This document shows positions 9,462 to 18,126 of a stretch of DNA of 33,292 nt, one piece after another (position 1 is the first letter of the stretch; every line of letters starts with the position of its first letter). Position numbers and translations under genes: made by a program. The stretch spans positions 1-33,292 of the forward strand of contig JAFGME010000145.1 in NCBI GenBank assembly GCA_016927695.1. The letters run 5' to 3'. The notes below the pieces were generated by a model, which did not search any database, was not told where the DNA came from, and worked only from the letters and a program-made list of their open reading frames with translations. The stretch is from Bacteroidales bacterium. Lineage in GTDB: Bacteria > Bacteroidota > Bacteroidia > Bacteroidales > JAFGHD01.

Positions 9462-9477
9462 GTTTTCACGTGGAACA
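9462..9477. promoter_or_regulatory. parS-like site downstream of mnmG
   Basis: GTTTTCACGTGGAACA centres on CACGTG. Its right half fits the parS consensus exactly (the complement of TGTTC); the left half differs at the two outermost bases. The GTG start codon of the next gene (9470-9472) lies inside the CACGTG core. Confidence 0.5.
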
Positions 9478-10372
9478 ATATAAGCTTGAATATTTAAAAA
9501 CCTGCCCGGTTTGTTCTGGAAAGGAGATTATACGTTTTCTGGAAAGCCGCGATCATTTTCTGTCCGGACATGAATTCCTCATCGATATGTGTAAAAACTG
9601 CGGTCATAAATTCACCAATCCGAGGCCTGAAGAAACATTTTCAGAGATCTTCTATAAATCGCAGGAATACATCTCTCATGGAAATAGCTCAAATGGATTG
9701 TTTTCAGGATTGTATAAAACCATCCGTAAAATTAATCTGCAGAACAAGTATAAAACCATTAACAGTTATTGCAAAGCAGCCGGAAATCTGTTAGACATAG
9801 GTTGTGGAACGGGTGAATTCATCCGGCACATGAATACAAAAGGATGGAGAACCCTGGGAATCGAAAGGGATAATGATGCAAGAGAGATCGCCGTTAAAAA
9901 AAACAACGTGGATGCACGAGGAAACAAAGAGATAGCTCACTTAAAACCGGAATCATTCGATGTAATCACCATCTGGCACGTGCTTGAACACATTTATGAT
10001 TTGCACGGAATGGTGCATAATCTGCACAATCTGCTCAGAAAAGAAGGCTACCTGTTTCTTGCCGTGCCCAATGCAGGCAGTTGGGATGCCTCTTTTTATC
10101 TTACGGATTGGGCGGCCTATGACCTTCCCCGGCATGTACACCATTTTAACCGCTCGTCAATGACGGCTTTATTAAACCACCATAACCTGGCTATCGTTGA
10201 AATCATACCCATGAAATTTGATGCATTTTATATCTCTGCGCTTAGCGAAAAGTATAAAACCGGAAAACAGTACTATCTGAAAGGGTTCATCAATGGCCTC
10301 AGGTCAAATAATTTTGGTTTTCACCATAACAATGATTATTCAAGCATAATTTTTGTTGTGAAACAAGCCTGA
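9470..10372 (+). CDS. Class I SAM-dependent methyltransferase with N-terminal zinc ribbon
   Basis: A 300-residue protein. The N-terminus carries a four-cysteine zinc-binding motif, CPVC (C12, C15) and CKNC (C41, C44). A Rossmann methyltransferase domain follows with motif I LLDIGCGTGEF (107-117), an acidic residue in LGIERD, and IWHVLEHIYDL typical of the Methyltransf_23 group. A GTG start is chosen because the zinc ribbon begins 12 residues in and no ATG lies upstream of it in frame. The start falls 12 bases after mnmG and inside a parS-like sequence. Substrate unknown; relatives act on small molecules or sugars. Membership in the mnmG transcription unit is likely from spacing. Confidence 0.85.
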   Translation: MEQYKLEYLKTCPVCSGKEIIRFLESRDHFLSGHEFLIDMCKNCGHKFTNPRPEETFSEIFYKSQEYISHGNSSNGLFSGLYKTIRKINLQNKYKTINSYCKAAGNLLDIGCGTGEFIRHMNTKGWRTLGIERDNDAREIAVKKNNVDARGNKEIAHLKPESFDVITIWHVLEHIYDLHGMVHNLHNLLRKEGYLFLAVPNAGSWDASFYLTDWAAYDLPRHVHHFNRSSMTALLNHHNLAIVEIIPMKFDAFYISALSEKYKTGKQYYLKGFINGLRSNNFGFHHNNDYSSIIFVVKQA

Positions 10373-10397
10373 ACTTCCAAAGTGCAGATGAATGCCG

Positions 10398-10405
10398 TAT
10401 CTTTG
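10398..10405 (+). promoter_or_regulatory. Candidate -7 box for the large histidine kinase
   Basis: TATCTTTG fits TAnnTTTG exactly and lies 16 bases before the ATG at 10422. It would be inside the coding region if the earlier ATG at 10392 were used, one reason to prefer 10422. No clear -33 TTTG at normal spacing. Confidence 0.35.
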
Positions 10406-10421
10406 GAAAACATTATTTTCA

Positions 10422-13400
10422 ATGTTGAAACGATCACTTATAAAAAGGAGGCTTTTGGCCTGGCTTCTGGGTTTTTTATTATTTCTGGCCGCTGGATATG
10501 CATTGCGGATGCATTATGTCACCTCCAAATCGGATGAAAGTATCCGGAGAAAATATGAATCGGTTCTTCATGAAAAAGAACAGATGTGCCGTCACGCTTT
10601 TGACGCCATTAAGGATTCCCTGATGGCTAATGAAAACCAAGCCCTGATATATATCGGACAAAACCTGTTGGCGTCCGCACAGGATGTTTCATTATTCATT
10701 TTTAAATCAGACAGTCTCGTGTACTGGTCAGATATCAGTACACCAATTCGGCAATATTTTGGTGACAACACTTTTTGTTCCGGGTTATTCCACACGGATA
10801 ATGGTTGGTATAACATTGTCATCGACTCAGTGGGTAGTTTCAGATTGGTGGGTCAGATTCTTTTAAAAAATGACTATCTGTATCAAAACCGTCATCTTAG
10901 AAACAGATTTGCAGAAGGCTTCGGAATTTCTGAAAATATCGATATCAGCAAAAATATGGGCGATGTCAATATTTACGACACCCATGGCAACTTTTCACAT
11001 TCGTTGATCCTCAACGACCTTCCCGGGCTTAATGAACAAGAATCCAATTTGGTTTTTCTGCTCTTTTTTCTCTGTTTTGTATGCCTTTTGTTTGTTATTT
11101 ATTATGGGCATATTTATATTTATTCATATTTCAACAGCAATATCATACTGGTTTCCGGATTTATTGCTGACGTTGTATTGATATTGCTGTTTATCACTTG
11201 GTTTAGAATACCTGAATTTGTTTTTGATTTCCATATTTTTTCTCCTGTTCTTGTTTCGAGTTCCAGGGCATTTGCTTCACTTGGAAATTACCTTCTGAAC
11301 GCTACGGTTATTCTTGCGGCAGCCATGGCATTTTACAAGCATTTTTATATCAGGCATGCTCCAAATATCTTTAATCGTTGGTACATTCTAACCCCGTTGG
11401 CAGCTTTGTCAATCATTGTGGCCTATCATTCTTCATTTCGCCTGATTGCATCATTGATACTTAACTCCACTATTTCATTGGACCTGAACGATATAACCCG
11501 CATTACAGGATATAGCATGGCAGGCTTCATGGTGATTGGAATGATTGCAACCTCCTTCCAATTGTTCTCATCCCGTGTTTTGAGAATGATATTTTCATCA
11601 GGGCCCGCATTTCAGAACCATTTTGTTTATGTACTATTGACAGGTTTTTTTGCCCTTTATGTGTTTGTTTTTCAAATTCATTATCTGAACCTGGTTTTTC
11701 TATCGCTGTTTGCATTTCCGTTTTATCCGCTCGTAAAAGCAAAACCAAACCAGAAAAAATTTGCAGTGTTGTTATATTTTCTTTTCCTTATTTCAATTTT
11801 TATTACCCTGCTTTTATACCGGTATAATACGGTTAAAGAAAATAAAGCAAGGGAGCTGCTCGCTTTTAGAGTATCGCAGGAGAGGGATCCGGTGGCGGAA
11901 TATAAATTCATTGACATTTTTAACGAAATGACTGCGGATACTGCCCTTGCCTGGAAAGTATTATCTCTGGCAGAAAATTCTGGGGTTGATCAGGAAGTTG
12001 CCAGGTACATCAAAAAGAAGTATTTCAACGACTACTGGGAGCGTTTTGACCTGATGGTTACTGTTTGCGACAGCAGCAGGTTACTTGATGTTCAACCGGA
12101 CGCTTTTGTGATTAATTGCACTGAATACTTTAACGGCATTATACAAAACCAAGGCAGAAAAACCCTTTGTGACGGGCTCTATTTCGTTGATTATGAATTA
12201 GGTATTGACAATTATCTGGCTGTTGTTAAATCGGGTACAAATCCTTATTCTGTGAATCTATATGTAGAACTTTACCCCAGAGAAATACCCCGTGGACCCG
12301 GGTATCCTGAACTTCTCATCGATGAGCAAGTCAGAGGGGCAAACAGTTTTTCGGACTATTCGATGGCGAAATATAAGGGAAACGAACTGGTTTTCAATTT
12401 TGGCAAGTACTTTTACAGCACCAGCCTTACCCATTATCCTGAAATGACTGATGAATCCGGATTTTTCGAAAGCAACAATTACCTTCACCTAAGATATTCA
12501 GTGAATGAGTACACCTTCCTCATCAGTAGTAAAATGCCCACATTGCCTGAAAAAATTGCTCCATTCTCTTACCTTTTCATTTTTTTCAGCCTGATGGTTT
12601 TCCTTTTGATGCTCTTTTTCAGAATCCCTTTTAAAATTACGAAATTCAGGATGAATATCAGGAAAAGACTGCAGCTCTCTATGGTTTCGCTGCTGCTTGC
12701 ATCATTTGTCATTATCGGGACCGCCTCGGTATATTATATTGTAAGATTAAATGATGATAAGAATCATGATATCTTAAGTGAAAAAGCACATTCGGTTCTG
12801 GTTGAGCTGGAGCATAAGCTGGCTTCCGAGAAAGAAATCAACATCGAAATACAGTCCTACCTGGCCGATCTTTTATATAAATTCTCTTTGGTCTTTTTTT
12901 CCGACATCAACATGTATGATTTACAAGGCAGCCTTTTGGCCAGCTCCAGGCCGGAAATATTCAGCAAAGGGCTTATTTCCGGGAAAATGGATCCTTCTGC
13001 CTATGAACGTATGCTTATAGCCAATAAAAGCCTTTACATACACAACGAAAGCATTGGCGATTACAGGTACCTTTCTGCTTACCTGCCTTTCAGAAATGCC
13101 GACAACAAGCTGGTTGCAGTGCTAAACCTCCCTTATTTTGCGAGGCAGGATGAATTGACGCTTGAAATTTCGACTTTCCTCGTTGCTTTTGTTAACATTT
13201 ACGTAATTCTTATTGTGATCACCATTGTGGTGGCCCTGCTGATTTCCAATTACGTTTCAAAACCCCTGATACTGATACGCGAGAAAATCGGACGACTGAA
13301 GCTTGGGAAAGCCAATGAAAAGATTGACTGGCCCAAAAAGGATGAAATCAGCGGGCTGGTGGCCGAATATAACAGGATGGTGGACGAATTGGCGAAAAGT

Positions 13401-14102
13401 GCAGCCATGCTGGCACAATCGGAAAGGGAAAGCGCCTGGAGAGAGATGGCCAAGCAGGTGGCCCATGAAATAAAGAATCCGCTTACACCAATGAAACTCA
13501 GCATACAGCATCTGAAAAAGGCATGGGATGAAAAATCACCCGACTGGGAAAAAAGGCTGAACCGGGTCACCCAAAATCTCATTGGACAGATCGATTCATT
13601 ATCAGTAATTGCATCGGAGTTTTCCAATTTCGCCAAAATGCCAGGGTCAAAGAACGAAACCATTGAGATTACACAAATTCTCCGGAATGCGGTTGACCTT
13701 TTCCGCGACACTATACCTATCAGAATGGTGTTATATGCCGACCCTGAAAAGAAGTATTTTGTGATGGCTGACAAGGAACAAATCCTCAGGGTGTTTAATA
13801 ATCTGTTGAAAAACTCCATCCAGGCCATTGAAGATCCGGCCTCTGGTCTTATTGAGATCACTCTCAAAGGGCATAGAAACTCCATTGTGATATTTTTCAG
13901 CGACAATGGCGCCGGAATACCGGATGCTCAGAAAGAAAAAGTATTCTTTCCCAGCTTTACCACCAAATCAAGCGGTATGGGACTTGGGCTGGCTATGGCC
14001 AAAAATATTATTGTCAATGCGGGAGGAACCATCGAATTTGAATCGGTTGAAAACCGGGGAACAACCTTTATCATCACACTGCCTTTGATAAAAGATGAAT
14101 GA
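10422..14102 (+). CDS. Large multi-pass sensor histidine kinase, NtrY-like
   Basis: A sensor kinase of about 1226 residues. A first membrane segment (LAWLLGFLLFLAAGYAL) precedes an extracytoplasmic domain. A cluster of roughly seven to eight membrane segments spans about residues 210-470, a second external domain follows to about 710, then two more segments, a third external region, and a segment leading into a HAMP domain. The kinase core has the HisKA motif HEIKNPLTPMKLSIQHL with H1015, an N-box NNLLKNSIQAI, G1 DNGAGIPD and G2 GMGLGLAMA. The H-box wording is that of NtrY-type kinases. No response regulator lies nearby, so the partner is elsewhere. An ATG at 10392 would add ten residues; 10422 gives a positively charged N-terminus next to the first membrane helix. 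The ligand is unknown. Confidence 0.88.
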   Translation: MLKRSLIKRRLLAWLLGFLLFLAAGYALRMHYVTSKSDESIRRKYESVLHEKEQMCRHAFDAIKDSLMANENQALIYIGQNLLASAQDVSLFIFKSDSLVYWSDISTPIRQYFGDNTFCSGLFHTDNGWYNIVIDSVGSFRLVGQILLKNDYLYQNRHLRNRFAEGFGISENIDISKNMGDVNIYDTHGNFSHSLILNDLPGLNEQESNLVFLLFFLCFVCLLFVIYYGHIYIYSYFNSNIILVSGFIADVVLILLFITWFRIPEFVFDFHIFSPVLVSSSRAFASLGNYLLNATVILAAAMAFYKHFYIRHAPNIFNRWYILTPLAALSIIVAYHSSFRLIASLILNSTISLDLNDITRITGYSMAGFMVIGMIATSFQLFSSRVLRMIFSSGPAFQNHFVYVLLTGFFALYVFVFQIHYLNLVFLSLFAFPFYPLVKAKPNQKKFAVLLYFLFLISIFITLLLYRYNTVKENKARELLAFRVSQERDPVAEYKFIDIFNEMTADTALAWKVLSLAENSGVDQEVARYIKKKYFNDYWERFDLMVTVCDSSRLLDVQPDAFVINCTEYFNGIIQNQGRKTLCDGLYFVDYELGIDNYLAVVKSGTNPYSVNLYVELYPREIPRGPGYPELLIDEQVRGANSFSDYSMAKYKGNELVFNFGKYFYSTSLTHYPEMTDESGFFESNNYLHLRYSVNEYTFLISSKMPTLPEKIAPFSYLFIFFSLMVFLLMLFFRIPFKITKFRMNIRKRLQLSMVSLLLASFVIIGTASVYYIVRLNDDKNHDILSEKAHSVLVELEHKLASEKEINIEIQSYLADLLYKFSLVFFSDINMYDLQGSLLASSRPEIFSKGLISGKMDPSAYERMLIANKSLYIHNESIGDYRYLSAYLPFRNADNKLVAVLNLPYFARQDELTLEISTFLVAFVNIYVILIVITIVVALLISNYVSKPLILIREKIGRLKLGKANEKIDWPKKDEISGLVAEYNRMVDELAKSAAMLAQSERESAWREMAKQVAHEIKNPLTPMKLSIQHLKKAWDEKSPDWEKRLNRVTQNLIGQIDSLSVIASEFSNFAKMPGSKNETIEITQILRNAVDLFRDTIPIRMVLYADPEKKYFVMADKEQILRVFNNLLKNSIQAIEDPASGLIEITLKGHRNSIVIFFSDNGAGIPDAQKEKVFFPSFTTKSSGMGLGLAMAKNIIVNAGGTIEFESVENRGTTFIITLPLIKDE

Positions 14103-14126
14103 TTTCCTTTTTCCGGTGGAAATGAT

Positions 14127-14134
14127 TATTTTTG
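14127..14134 (+). promoter_or_regulatory. Candidate -7 box for the T9SS cargo gene
   Basis: TATTTTTG matches TAnnTTTG exactly and lies 27 bases before the TTG start at 14162, giving a short leader. Upstream there is only TTTC where TTTG is expected. It supports the TTG rather than the later in-frame ATG. Confidence 0.4.
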
Positions 14135-14161
14135 TACTTGATTTAATTAACATCTGATATC

Positions 14162-15052
14162 TTGAATAAAACAATCCTCATATCGTTTTTTTTAGGGATG
14201 GCCTCCTTGATTTGCCTGAGCCAACAGAACCCTCATGTTCACTGGCGCTTTGTGAATGAAGCTGTGGTTGAGGAAGGAGGGGAGCTGTTTCTTATTTTCG
14301 ATGTGGAGGTGTCCTGTGACAAAACGGGAACATACCACAGCGACATGCAGGTGTATATAAATTACAACACGCTTGCCTTCGGTGAGAATGTGGTGGCTTC
14401 GGGGAATATTGTGGTGGAGAAAGCTGACCTTCTTTTGGGAGATTTCGGAGGTACACCGCTTTATGTGACCTATCCCCCCGGTTCATACGGCGCTGACAAT
14501 CAGAATAACCGGCATGCTATCCTTACCGAAGCCCAGTTCCCTGTGCCCAGTCCTGCATTTGCCCATGAAGTGCCCATCCTTCCTGCATGGGGTAAATTAT
14601 TGAGCTATAAACTAAGGATTCAGGACGACACACAACTTGCCGGCATTGAATTTGTCCCCGCCATACTGACCAACTTTATGAACGGCGGTCAATACTATGT
14701 GGACCAGGACCATCCATCGCCCACAAAATACGGTGATCCCCCCAACTATGAAGGAGTGTATGAAAATGACCTGCTTGACTTTGCCCTCAGTGTATCCGGC
14801 ATGCCCGGTCTGAAATATGATAAACTGCCTGTGTTTTATTATGCAGATAAACTGCTGATTTTTGAAAACACAGACAGTACGGAATTCCAGCTAACCGTGT
14901 TTGATATAAATGGAAGAATGGCTTTGAATATGAAAATATCTCCGGCAGAAAATGCAGTTGTTCCTGTGAGTTTGCCTGCCGGCATTTATCTTGCCAAAGC
15001 TGTCTTCGAAAATGGAACGGTGTCCGTTAAATTCTTTGCAAATGAAAAATGA
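14162..15052 (+). CDS. Exported protein with type IX secretion C-terminal sorting domain
   Basis: A 296-residue protein with a signal peptide ([19 protein letters not shown], cleavage before QQNPH). The central beta-rich region of about 200 residues has no family I recognise, though its start ([20 protein letters not shown]) looks like an immunoglobulin- or cohesin-like fold. The last 70 residues form a T9SS type A sorting domain: [14 protein letters not shown], then [19 protein letters not shown] and a final SVKFFANEK. The start is a TTG; the next in-frame ATG, at 14198, would cut the signal peptide in half. The 3' end overlaps the threonine aldolase gene by 11 bases. It is predicted to be exported through the outer membrane and released or surface-attached. 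T9SS machinery genes are not in the window. Confidence 0.85.
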   Translation: MNKTILISFFLGMASLICLSQQNPHVHWRFVNEAVVEEGGELFLIFDVEVSCDKTGTYHSDMQVYINYNTLAFGENVVASGNIVVEKADLLLGDFGGTPLYVTYPPGSYGADNQNNRHAILTEAQFPVPSPAFAHEVPILPAWGKLLSYKLRIQDDTQLAGIEFVPAILTNFMNGGQYYVDQDHPSPTKYGDPPNYEGVYENDLLDFALSVSGMPGLKYDKLPVFYYADKLLIFENTDSTEFQLTVFDINGRMALNMKISPAENAVVPVSLPAGIYLAKAVFENGTVSVKFFANEK

Positions 15053-16064
15053 AGTGATTGACCTCCGTTCCGATACCGTTACAAGACCGGTAAAAGGGAT
15101 GTTGGACGCAATGCAGTCGGCGGTGGTGGGGGATGATGTTTTTGGCGACGACCCAACTGTGATCAGGCTTGAAATGATGGTAGCAGGGATGTTTGGCAAA
15201 GAGGCCGCCTTGTTTTGTCCTTCAGGAACGATGACCAATCAGATTGCCATGAAAGCGCATACAAAACCCGGAGATGAAGTGATATGTGATGAGAGTTCTC
15301 ATGTTTACCGGTATGAAGGGGGAGGCATTGGCTTCAACTCAGGGTGTTCGGTGAGGCTGATCCGCGGCGACAGAGGAAGGATCACGGCCCGGCAGGTCGA
15401 AGCGGAGATCAATCCTGACGACCCCCATTTCCCGGTGTCGAGGCTTGTGGTGGCAGAAAACACAGCCAACAGGGGAGGAGGGAGTTGTTATGATTTTCAG
15501 GAATTGGTGAATATCAGCGAAATTTGCAAGCGCACAGGGCTCAGATTCCACTTAGACGGCGCCCGTCTTTTCAATGCGCTCGTGAAAACAGGCCGTACTA
15601 CCACTGAAACAGGCCCCCTCTTTGACTCTGTATCCATCTGCCTTTCCAAGGGATTGGGAGCTCCGGTGGGTTCTGTGCTTACCGGAAGCAGCGATTTCAT
15701 CCGTCAGGCCCGCAGGATCAGAAAAGCCTTCGGTGGGGGCATGAGACAGGCGGGATATTTAGCCGCCGCAGGTATTTATGCCATTGAAAACAATATCAAC
15801 AGGCTTGAAGAAGACCACCGGAAAGCGTTAAGAATCGGGGAAATATTGCACAAAAAAGACTCCGTAAAAGAGGTGTTGCCTGTGGAGACAAATATTGTGG
15901 TATACAGGCTTAACAACGAAATAAAAGATACAGATTACCTCGAATGTCTCAAAGAAAAGGGGGTGCTTGCCATCGGATTCGGACCGCAAACCATTCGTAT
16001 GGTTACCCACCTTGATTTTACGGATAATATGCTGGAACGGCTCGAAAAAATACTACTCCACTGA
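15042..16064 (+). CDS. ltaE: Low-specificity L-threonine aldolase
   Basis: A PLP enzyme of 340 residues that cleaves L-threonine or L-allo-threonine to glycine and acetaldehyde in the cytoplasm. The N-terminus [14 protein letters not shown] is the family signature. H87 (SSHVYR), D172 ([11 protein letters not shown]) and the Schiff-base lysine K203 in [12 protein letters not shown] are all present. The loop ENTANRGGG departs from the ENTHN form common in proteobacterial enzymes. I chose the ATG at 15042, which puts the signature seven residues in; a longer reading from 14991 would add 17 unlikely residues. The start lies inside the end of the T9SS cargo gene, so the two are probably co-transcribed, although a functional link is not obvious. 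Confidence 0.93.
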   Translation: MKNEVIDLRSDTVTRPVKGMLDAMQSAVVGDDVFGDDPTVIRLEMMVAGMFGKEAALFCPSGTMTNQIAMKAHTKPGDEVICDESSHVYRYEGGGIGFNSGCSVRLIRGDRGRITARQVEAEINPDDPHFPVSRLVVAENTANRGGGSCYDFQELVNISEICKRTGLRFHLDGARLFNALVKTGRTTTETGPLFDSVSICLSKGLGAPVGSVLTGSSDFIRQARRIRKAFGGGMRQAGYLAAAGIYAIENNINRLEEDHRKALRIGEILHKKDSVKEVLPVETNIVVYRLNNEIKDTDYLECLKEKGVLAIGFGPQTIRMVTHLDFTDNMLERLEKILLH

Positions 16065-16124
16065 GGGATGATGGGAAAGCATGGGATCATAAACACTATT
16101 TTAGCGCTTTTCTATTGCAAAAGT

Positions 16125-16559
16125 ATGAGCAGGAGGTTACCGGTATTGGTTCTTTTAGCCGTGGGATTTCTTCCGGTCCTGGGGCAAAGCAGGTTATTCC
16201 TGAAAGAGGTGGATATTATTAAAAAAGATCTCAAAATGGAGAGATGGACCATCCTGGAGGAGAAATGGGATTCCGTATCATCGTCCGGTCTTTTGCAAAC
16301 CCCATACAGGGACTTTTCTGCAGGGACAAAGTTTGTTTTTATCGCCCTGGTCGATGAATGTGACTCCTGCCGGGTGGAATTATTCTATTTGAATCCTGAA
16401 GGGATCCGAAGAGAGATAAATGAAGACATCGACAGGGCCGAAGGACTTACCAGGGCAGGTTATTTTTTTGAACTAAGCGATATACTGAATGCATCTTTCT
16501 GCCTTTCCACCGAAACCGACAAACCCAGGAGCATGTTCGTAATCCTTGCCGGTTATTGA
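16125..16559 (+). CDS. Small exported protein of unknown function
   Basis: A 144-residue protein I do not recognise. It starts with a signal peptide, MSRRLPVLVLLAVGFLPVLG, with likely cleavage before QSRLF. The mature part has a pair of cysteines in CDSCRVE and a mixed alpha/beta appearance. An ATG at 16068 would add 19 residues in front of the signal peptide (MMGKHGIINTILALFYCKS) and is less likely. It begins about 60 bases after threonine aldolase on the same strand and ends a co-directional block. It is convergent with the DUF362-like gene, with only 38 bases between them and no clear terminator hairpin. Confidence 0.7.
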   Translation: MSRRLPVLVLLAVGFLPVLGQSRLFLKEVDIIKKDLKMERWTILEEKWDSVSSSGLLQTPYRDFSAGTKFVFIALVDECDSCRVELFYLNPEGIRREINEDIDRAEGLTRAGYFFELSDILNASFCLSTETDKPRSMFVILAGY

Positions 16560-16597
16560 ATTCAAACCCGATGTTAATTTTTTGCCGGGCGTAAAAT

Positions 16598-17329
16598 TTA
16601 TTTTTCCAGCAACTGAATTTTTACCGGATCCGGTTCACCCAGGCCATGCTGAGCTGCAAAGGTATTTGTCAGTATGTCGCCAGGATCGAAACCAATGAGT
16701 GAGGAGGCATACACATCCACGGCAACAGGGTCGGTTCCGGCAATGATGCGGTTGGGTTTCACCGTGTCACCCGGGCCTCGTGGGCCGTTGTTCACCACAC
16801 ACTCCAGGGCATCCACGAGGCAGAGATCGGGCTTGCGGATGAGATTGAGGTCGGCAATGCATTGCGCAAGATATTCCACCCTGTCGTAGGTGTATTCCCC
16901 GTCAGGCGAATGCATAAAGCGGTTTGTGGTGGGGGAGGATACCCCCATCAGGCCTTTCAGGACACACGAGAATCCTGTGCCGGCATGGTGTTTCGCCACG
17001 GGAATATTGATATACACGTCCACATTGAGGAATTCACTGAATACCGATGCCCTGTTCAGGGATTTGCCTTTCGGGATATCCACATCGGTTCTCTCAGCAC
17101 AATAAGAGATCATTTTGATCATATTGCTGTATTTGTCGAAATACCTGCTCTTTTCCCAGTATCCTTCAGGAACCGGTTTGAAGCAGATGATCCTGCCTGC
17201 GCCGGCTTTCAGGCAATGATCAAGAAACACCAGGGGAATATCCGGGTGGGTGTATGTCCCCGGGTATTGCCAGGGAGAATTAACAAGTATTCCGACAGAC
17301 TGTCCTGGTTTGATAGCAATGTTGCATAT
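16598..17329 (-). CDS. DUF362-like protein, start codon uncertain
   Basis: A protein resembling the DUF362 family, whose members are often annotated near iron-sulfur proteins but lack a settled function. Recognisable parts are VDVYINIPVAKHHAGTGFS, LKGLMGV, LCLVDALECVVNNGP and NRIIAGTDPVAVDVYAS. The first normal start codon in frame is a GTG at 17230 (210 residues). The reading frame continues upstream and encodes what looks like the family N-terminus: IKPGQSVGILVNSPW, then TYTHPDIPLVFLDHC. No ATG, GTG or TTG precedes this in frame; an ATA at 17329 is in frame and an ATG at 17327 is one base out. Either a rare start, a sequencing error or a frameshift is present. I give the extended limit. The upstream end abuts the divergent ERCC4 nuclease gene. 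Confidence 0.65.
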   Translation of the reverse strand: MCNIAIKPGQSVGILVNSPWQYPGTYTHPDIPLVFLDHCLKAGAGRIICFKPVPEGYWEKSRYFDKYSNMIKMISYCAERTDVDIPKGKSLNRASVFSEFLNVDVYINIPVAKHHAGTGFSCVLKGLMGVSSPTTNRFMHSPDGEYTYDRVEYLAQCIADLNLIRKPDLCLVDALECVVNNGPRGPGDTVKPNRIIAGTDPVAVDVYASSLIGFDPGDILTNTFAAQHGLGEPDPVKIQLLEK

Positions 17330-17334
17330 TTTTG
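17309..17334 (+). promoter_or_regulatory. Candidate promoter for the ERCC4 nuclease
   Basis: TTTG at 17309-17312 and TATTTTTG at 17327-17334 match the Bacteroidetes -33 and -7 elements, but with a 14-base gap, shorter than the usual 17-23. The -7 box is 26 bases before the ATG at 17361. Confidence 0.4.
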
Positions 17335-17360
17335 TATTATAAAAATGCGATTTGGCCAGA

Positions 17361-17984
17361 ATGAGAATTATTGCTGACTTCCGGGAAAAACGCTCCGGAG
17401 TTCCCTCTTTAATCGCTGAAAAAGGGGTGACAGTTGATTTCGCAAACCTCGTTTCAGGGGATTATTATTTAGAAAACCATGTCTTATTCGAACGAAAGAC
17501 GGCGGAGGATTTTGTTCAGTCCCTCATCGCCGGGAGGTTGTTCGCCCAGGCAGAAGGGCTGAAAAGAAGCTGGATCCGGCATTGTCTGGTGGTGGAAGGC
17601 AATCCGTACAAAACACTGCACCGGATCAGCCGGTCAGCCATCAGGGGAGCGCTTGTTTCCCTTGCGGTAGCATGGCAGTTGCCGGTGCTTTTCTCTGCAG
17701 GAAAGCAAGATACGGCTGATATTCTTCTGGCAGCAATGCATCAGGAAAACAAAAAGACAAGAGAAGTTTCCGGTAAAAATGCGGGTGTAAAAGGAAAGGG
17801 AAATCTTCGGCTTGCATTCCTTCAGGGACTTCCCGGTGCAGGGCCAGGAACGGCAAAGGCGCTGATGGATCGTTTCGGTACGATCCGCGGTCTTGTTGAT
17901 GCTACTATGGAAGAACTATTATCCGTGGGTGGTGTAGGTACTGTGAGAGCAGCCAGAATATATGAGTTTTTGAACCGCACCTGA
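17361..17984 (+). CDS. ERCC4-type structure-specific nuclease with helix-hairpin-helix tail
   Basis: A 207-residue protein with the nuclease and DNA-binding parts of the XPF/Mus81/Hef family and no helicase. The ERCC4 nuclease core shows D6 in MRIIADFREKRSG, GDYYLE (33-38) and the catalytic ERKTAED (E44-R45-K46, D50). A basic linker (about 130-148) leads to a tandem helix-hairpin-helix region (about 152-207), with GLPGAGPGTAKALMDRFG and LLSVGGVGTVRAARI. XPF-type enzymes cut branched DNA, and this fusion could do the same as a homodimer; that is inference. The ATG at 17361 is preferred over a TTG at 17352. It is divergent from the DUF362-like gene and convergent with pgk, so it is probably transcribed alone. 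Confidence 0.85.
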   Translation: MRIIADFREKRSGVPSLIAEKGVTVDFANLVSGDYYLENHVLFERKTAEDFVQSLIAGRLFAQAEGLKRSWIRHCLVVEGNPYKTLHRISRSAIRGALVSLAVAWQLPVLFSAGKQDTADILLAAMHQENKKTREVSGKNAGVKGKGNLRLAFLQGLPGAGPGTAKALMDRFGTIRGLVDATMEELLSVGGVGTVRAARIYEFLNRT

Positions 17985-18014
17985 GGTTCCGGTTTTATCA
18001 GATATGAAATCAGG

Positions 18015-18039
18015 CCCCTCAAAATAAGGATTTGAGGGG
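18015..18039. terminator. Hairpin between ERCC4 nuclease and pgk
   Basis: CCCCTCAAA (18015-18023) pairs perfectly with TTTGAGGGG (18031-18039) across a 7-base loop. The T-run after the stem is weak. Placed between convergent genes, 30 bases after the nuclease stop, it can act on either strand. Confidence 0.65.
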
Positions 18040-18060
18040 ATTTGTACAAATAACCGGGCT

Positions 18061-18080
18061 TGCCTGCGGTTCTGCAGGCA
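18061..18080. terminator. Second hairpin near the pgk end
   Basis: TGCCTGC (18061-18067) pairs with GCAGGCA (18074-18080) around a 6-base loop. It lies 46 bases beyond the pgk stop, in the right place for pgk termination. No long T-run on either side, so the mechanism may not be classical. Confidence 0.5.
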
Positions 18081-18126
18081 GTTAAGGATAAAGGATTGCA
18101 AAAGGGACGCCGGTTTGTTGTCCCGC

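Noticed and set aside
9976-9981. Third CACGTG inside the methyltransferase gene as a parS site
   Set aside because: The flanks (ATCTGG and CTTGA) do not match parS, and it falls within the coding segment for IWHVLEH.
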